37,244 bases of DNA, taken from Candidatus Rokuibacteriota bacterium (GTDB taxonomy: Bacteria; Bacteroidota; Bacteroidia; Flavobacteriales; Flavobacteriaceae). Position 1 is the first letter of the stretch, and the number at the start of each line of letters is the position of its first letter. The stretch covers positions 1 to 37,244 of the forward strand of contig OMJU01000162.1 in NCBI GenBank assembly GCA_900299425.1, given 5' to 3'. This document shows, piece after piece, positions 33,550-37,244 of this stretch. Below the pieces are notes generated by a model. That model saw nothing but the letters and a program-made list of their open reading frames with translations. It ran no database searches and was not told the origin of the DNA. The position numbers were made by a program, and so were the translations under genes.

Positions 33550-34781
33550 CGCAAACTCTCTATAGGGTCGAGTTGTGCGGCTTTGGAGGCAGGATAAGAC
33601 CCGGCGATTACCGCCACAATAAATGAGATAATCACGGCTGCAATCATGGCGCCCCAGGGTAGGTTATATTCAAAATCAGCCACCGTGGCAAACAGTACTC
33701 CGGTGCCTATGCCGAGTAAAATACCCAAAAGACAACCAATCTGGCCAATGACTATGGTTTCAATAAAAAATTGAGTCAGGATAGTTCTTTTTTTGGCCCC
33801 CATGGCTTTGCGTACTCCAATTTCACGGGTGCGATCTGTGACCGATACCAGCATTATGTTCATTAGGGCTATTGACGAGCCCAAAATAGTAATGATACTT
33901 ATGATCCAAGCGGCAGTCTCAAGTACTCCCGTGATGCTCGCTACACGATTGATTAAATCTTCACTACGCTCAATAGCGAAGTTATCTTCTTCCAATGGGG
34001 AAAGACCTCTAATGTTTCTGAAAGCAACTAGGGCGGCGCTTTCAGCTTCTTTTAGGGCCTCTTTTTGGTTGACCATCACACTGATGGTATAATTGATATT
34101 GGGCTGGGTAAAAATACCACGGGCGATTTGAATGGGAATCAAGACCTGAAGATCCTGATTATTGCCAAAGGATGATCCTTTTGAAGCCAGAAGTCCAATA
34201 ATTTTAAATTTTGCCCCGCGAATGCTTATGGTTTTGTTGATCGGGTCTTCATCCTTAAACATTTTCTTTAGAAAATCTGAACCGATCAAGCAGACTCGAT
34301 TATTGTTTTGAATATCAAAGAAATTAAACGCCCGACCACGATCAATTTTAGTGCCGGTATTGGCTAAATAGTGTTCATTTACTCCATAAACACTTACTTC
34401 GGGGTCTGTCTTTAGGTTGTTGTATTTGACCTCGGCGGCAGCAGTACCTAAAAATGATATCGAAGTTTGTGTTCCAGGAAAGGCGTATTGCTCATTAAAG
34501 GCCCTGATTTGATTGTAATCAATTACTGGATTGATTTTTTTACGCTCCCCGCCATCTCGCGAATTTGTGGCGAAAGCATAGCGTTGCAGATTAAAAGTAT
34601 TGGCGCCCATGCTGGCAAAGTTGCCAGAAATGGAATTCTCCAAGGCATCCACCGCACTCAAAATCCCGACTAATGACCAAATCCCAATTCCTATAATGAC
34701 AATAGTGAGTACTGTTCTCAGCAATTGTGTCTTGATTGAATCTAAGGCAATCAAAATATTTTCTTTGAATAATCCGAGCAT
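33540..34781 (-). CDS. ABC transporter permease, MacB/FtsX type
   Basis: A 413-residue permease with MacB architecture: cytoplasmic N-terminal helix (MLGLFKENILIALDSIKTQ), first membrane helix (about 22-45), a large periplasmic MacB-type domain (about 46-275: NTFNLQRYAF, GRAFNFFDIQNNNRVCLIG, INKTISIRGAKFKIIGLL) and three C-terminal FtsX helices with TREIGVRKAMGAKKRTILTQ and PASKAAQLDPIESLRYE. Such permeases act as mechanotransmission exporters with a separate ATPase, which is not adjacent here. ATG 34781 matches the family N-terminus better than a Met nine bases upstream. Confidence 0.92.
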   Translation of the reverse strand: MLGLFKENILIALDSIKTQLLRTVLTIVIIGIGIWSLVGILSAVDALENSISGNFASMGANTFNLQRYAFATNSRDGGERKKINPVIDYNQIRAFNEQYAFPGTQTSISFLGTAAAEVKYNNLKTDPEVSVYGVNEHYLANTGTKIDRGRAFNFFDIQNNNRVCLIGSDFLKKMFKDEDPINKTISIRGAKFKIIGLLASKGSSFGNNQDLQVLIPIQIARGIFTQPNINYTISVMVNQKEALKEAESAALVAFRNIRGLSPLEEDNFAIERSEDLINRVASITGVLETAAWIISIITILGSSIALMNIMLVSVTDRTREIGVRKAMGAKKRTILTQFFIETIVIGQIGCLLGILLGIGTGVLFATVADFEYNLPWGAMIAAVIISFIVAVIAGSYPASKAAQLDPIESLRYE

Positions 34782-34803
34782 GAACGGCAATAATTGAGTG
34801 AGA

Positions 34804-34811
34804 CAAATTTA
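34804..34811 (-). promoter_or_regulatory. -7 promoter box for the ABC permease
   Basis: The minus strand reads TAAATTTG, a perfect TAnnTTTG box, 22 bases before the ATG at 34781, giving a leader of about 18 bases. The upstream TTTG element is not obvious. Confidence 0.45.
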
Positions 34812-34920
34812 TCGAAATCTTTTGGCCCATCTGAACTATTTACGGGAATTCTCTCGCATAATATCCTCAGAAATCCGTCATTTTTAAGATATTTGTAATT
34901 CACTGAAATATGCTAAGAAA

Positions 34921-36291
34921 GTGGCACAAAAACCATCTTTACCTAAAGGAACTAGAGATTTTTCACCCGAGGTAGTCGCCAAAAGGTCCTATATCATGGA
35001 GACCCTGCGCCACTGCTTTGAAACATTTGGATTTCAGCCGATAGAAACGCCTAGTTTTGAAAATTATGAAACCTTGATGGGTAAATATGGAGAAGAAGGG
35101 GATCGCTTAATTTTTAAAATTTTAAACAGCGGGGATTATTTGGCCAAAGCCGATCAAGATGTATTGGACCAGCGTGATAGCCATAAGCTCACACCGCAGA
35201 TTTCAGAAAAGGCGTTGCGCTACGATTTAACGGTACCCTTTGCGCGCTATGTGGTGCAACATCAAAACGACATCAATTTTCCGTTCAAACGTTTTCAAAT
35301 TCAACCTGTATGGCGTGCAGATCGTCCCCAGAAAGGGCGGTTTCGTGAATTTTATCAGTGTGATGCCGATGTGGTCGGGAGCAAGTCTCTTTGGCAGGAA
35401 GTAGAACTCATTCAACTCTATGATCGCGCTTTTGGTGCATTAGGGCTCAAAGGTGTAACGGTCCACCTAAACAATCGTAAAATACTTTCTGGCATTGCCG
35501 AGGTAATTGACGCCGCAGATCAGCTCATTGACTTTACAGTGGCTCTTGATAAACTCGATAAAATCGGCCGCGAAAAGGTAGAAGAGGAGATGCGTCAAAA
35601 AGGAATTAGCGATCAGGCTATAGAGCGCCTGGCGCCACTTTTTGAAACTTATTCGAGCAATGCAGATCAGCTCACAGCCTTAGAGGACTTGCTCAAAACG
35701 TCCGAGGTTGGACTTCTGGGGCTCTCCGAACTTAGATTTGTCCTTGAAGCACTTGATTCTTTGCCGCTAAAGTCGGCGATAGTTAAAATCAATTTGACTT
35801 TGGCGCGAGGACTAAATTATTACACTGGGGCTATTTTTGAGGTTTCTGCAACCGAGGGTATAGACTTAGGCAGCATAGGGGGTGGTGGACGCTATGATGA
35901 TTTGACCGGGATTTTTGGGCTCAAGGATATGAGTGGTATCGGCATTTCCTTTGGTTTGGATCGTATTTATATGGTTCTCGAACAGCTGAATTTGTTTCCT
36001 GAGCATGTTTCGGCTTCGACCAAAGTGTTGTTTATCAATTTTGGTGACAAGGAAGCGCTATACGCGACTCAGGCGGTTAGTGAATTACGCGATAGAGGCA
36101 TTGCCGCTGAGCTTTACCCAGACGCTGCAAAAATGGGCAAACAAATGACTTATGCCGATAAAAGAGGTATCCCCTTTGTGGTTTTGGCGGGAACAGATGA
36201 AATTAAAAATCAGCAATACACCCTTAAAAATCTTAACGACGGTCAGCAAAAGCCTGTGACTTTGCAAGAGTTAGCGGACATTTTATCCTAA
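34921..36291 (+). CDS. hisS: histidine--tRNA ligase (GTG start)
   Basis: HisS charges tRNA-His. The 456-residue class II synthetase has PKGTRDFSP at the N-terminus, [15 protein letters not shown], the motif-2 region [29 protein letters not shown], the histidine-specific [15 protein letters not shown], and motif 3 [12 protein letters not shown]; the C-terminal anticodon-binding domain starts at about 365. The start is GTG 34921, because family conservation begins at [13 protein letters not shown] and no ATG lies in frame before it. A near-match -7 box (GATATTTG) lies at 34888-34895. Confidence 0.96.
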   Translation: MAQKPSLPKGTRDFSPEVVAKRSYIMETLRHCFETFGFQPIETPSFENYETLMGKYGEEGDRLIFKILNSGDYLAKADQDVLDQRDSHKLTPQISEKALRYDLTVPFARYVVQHQNDINFPFKRFQIQPVWRADRPQKGRFREFYQCDADVVGSKSLWQEVELIQLYDRAFGALGLKGVTVHLNNRKILSGIAEVIDAADQLIDFTVALDKLDKIGREKVEEEMRQKGISDQAIERLAPLFETYSSNADQLTALEDLLKTSEVGLLGLSELRFVLEALDSLPLKSAIVKINLTLARGLNYYTGAIFEVSATEGIDLGSIGGGGRYDDLTGIFGLKDMSGIGISFGLDRIYMVLEQLNLFPEHVSASTKVLFINFGDKEALYATQAVSELRDRGIAAELYPDAAKMGKQMTYADKRGIPFVVLAGTDEIKNQQYTLKNLNDGQQKPVTLQELADILS

Positions 36292-36310
36292 TCCACGATA
36301 AATCTTTTTC

Positions 36311-37244
36311 ATGAGATTTAACCATATTAATGTATTTGTATTACTCTGGCTATTTACGGCCTGTAACAATACTGTCGGTGTTTCTGATGTCCGACAATCT
36401 GATGTAACTATTGACCGGGATACTGAGAATACTCAGAGTAAAGCGACCGAGCCTTCTTTACCTACCATGGAACACCTTGATCCAAAGGCTAAAGTTGTCC
36501 TTTCGGTACTTGGGGTGATGCAGGACGGTGGAAGGCCTCATTTGGGTTGTCAAAAAAGTTGTTGCGCGGCAGATTCTATTCAAAGTGATGTTGATTATCG
36601 CGTGGTTTCGCTAGGGCTTTTTGATCGCGAGCATACCAAAGGCTTTATGATCGAGGCGACGCCGGATTTTGTGGCTCAGTGGCGCACATTCAAAGGTATT
36701 TTTTCTGAAGTAACACTCAATACACTCGGTGGTATTTTCTTAACTCATGCCCACATCGGTCACTACTTAGGATTATCCTTTTTGGGAAAAGAGGCGTATA
36801 ACGCCAAAAGCACTCCTGTTTACGCCATGCCGCGTATGACAGATTTTTTAAAAAACAATGGCCCCTGGAGTCAGTTAGTCACCCATGAGAATATTGAATT
36901 GCGTCCTACTAAAGCTAACGACACGGTGCAATTGACCAAAAACTTATCAATCATTCCACTAGTGGTGCCGCATCGTGATGAATATTCTGAAACGGTGGGC
37001 TACCAAATTATCGGTCCCGAAAAGTCGGCGGTATTTATACCCGATATTGATAAATGGGACCGATGGGACCAGTCTATTTTATGTCTGATAAAGCTGGCAG
37101 ATTACGCATTTTTAGACGCGACCTTTTACGACGGACAAGAATTGCCAAATCGGGACATGAGTTCAGTGCCGCACCCTTTTATAGTAGAGAGCTTGGAATT
37201 ATTTGATGTGCTGGAAACATCAGATCGCAACAAGGTTTATTTTA
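36311..37244 (+). CDS. PqqB-like metallo-beta-lactamase-fold lipoprotein (3' end cut by window)
   Basis: An open frame from ATG 36311 to the window end gives 311 residues with no stop. The signal MRFNHINVFVLLWLFTAC ends in a lipobox Cys (C18). The mature part matches the PqqB-like MBL-fold group: LSVLGVMQDGGRPHLGC with KSCCA, MIEATPDF, LTHAHIGHYLGLSFLG (H146, H148, H151 as likely metal ligands, Gly where many MBL enzymes have Asp), VPHRDEYSETVGY, FIPDIDKWDRWD and FLDATFYDG. Bacteroidota homologues are often labelled pyrroloquinoline quinone biosynthesis protein B, but this one is exported and no other pqq gene is present, so a role in PQQ synthesis is doubtful. It starts 19 bases after hisS. 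Confidence 0.88.
   Translation, partial: MRFNHINVFVLLWLFTACNNTVGVSDVRQSDVTIDRDTENTQSKATEPSLPTMEHLDPKAKVVLSVLGVMQDGGRPHLGCQKSCCAADSIQSDVDYRVVSLGLFDREHTKGFMIEATPDFVAQWRTFKGIFSEVTLNTLGGIFLTHAHIGHYLGLSFLGKEAYNAKSTPVYAMPRMTDFLKNNGPWSQLVTHENIELRPTKANDTVQLTKNLSIIPLVVPHRDEYSETVGYQIIGPEKSAVFIPDIDKWDRWDQSILCLIKLADYAFLDATFYDGQELPNRDMSSVPHPFIVESLELFDVLETSDRNKVYF

Noticed and set aside
1-37244. Defence island, prophage, CRISPR array or insertion sequence
   Set aside because: No transposase, integrase, cas, restriction or phage structural motifs and no spaced repeat arrays were found; gene content is core and syntenic.

Overview
The window looks like a chromosomal core segment of a member of the Flavobacteriia (Bacteroidota). 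The evidence is the set of family-typical neighbourhoods: tandem rhomboids with an EEP nuclease; parA-parB-DUF5683-dapB-lepB-wbqC; udk-ftsB-mutA-mutB; and rpsF-rpsR-rplI-DUF6495. It is supported by promoters of the Bacteroidota type (TTTG, about 19 bases, TAnnTTTG), by the general lack of strong Shine-Dalgarno sequences, and by a secreted hydrolase that ends in a type IX secretion-like tail. The genus cannot be named from the sequence alone. I see no phage, transposase, integrase, CRISPR array or toxin-antitoxin pair.

Layout. 1-2684 (+): the tail of an upstream gene (probably mutL), two rhomboid proteases and an EEP-family hydrolase. 2742-8042 (-): parA, parB, a DUF5683 protein, dapB, lepB and a WbqC-like gene, tightly packed and sometimes overlapping. 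8191-14117 (-): udk, an FtsB-like gene, methylmalonyl-CoA mutase small subunit, a lipoprotein, the mutase large subunit and a dienoyl-CoA-reductase-like SDR, probably one operon. 14185-15303 (-): a PQQ-dependent sugar dehydrogenase-like lipoprotein. 15386-15462 (+): tRNA-Pro(GGG) with its own promoter and a strong two-way terminator. 15519-18347 (-): purB followed by an S41 peptidase lipoprotein.

18643-25911 (+): trmH and rdgB; then a DEAD-box RNA helicase behind a structured leader, a carboxypeptidase-regulatory-like exported protein, an aldehyde dehydrogenase and the secreted alpha/beta hydrolase. 25954-26427 (-): rlmH. 26525-30793 (+): nadC, a YihY-family membrane protein and priA. 30797-31516 (-): a LytTR response regulator. 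31865-33549 (+): rpsF, rpsR, rplI, a terminator and a DUF6495-like gene. 33540-34781 (-): an ABC transporter permease. 34921-37244 (+): hisS and a PqqB-like metallo-beta-lactamase-fold lipoprotein cut by the window end.

Functionally the window is mostly housekeeping: chromosome partition, replication restart, translation, nucleotide and lysine synthesis, protein export, and oxidation of propionyl- and unsaturated acyl-CoA. I did not find a convincing new multi-gene system. The most interesting leads are small: a 17-base element shared by the udk and purB upstream regions next to identical -7 boxes, a lipoprotein gene translationally interlocked between the two mutase subunits, a structured leader before the DEAD-box helicase, and a probable leaderless rlmH transcript.
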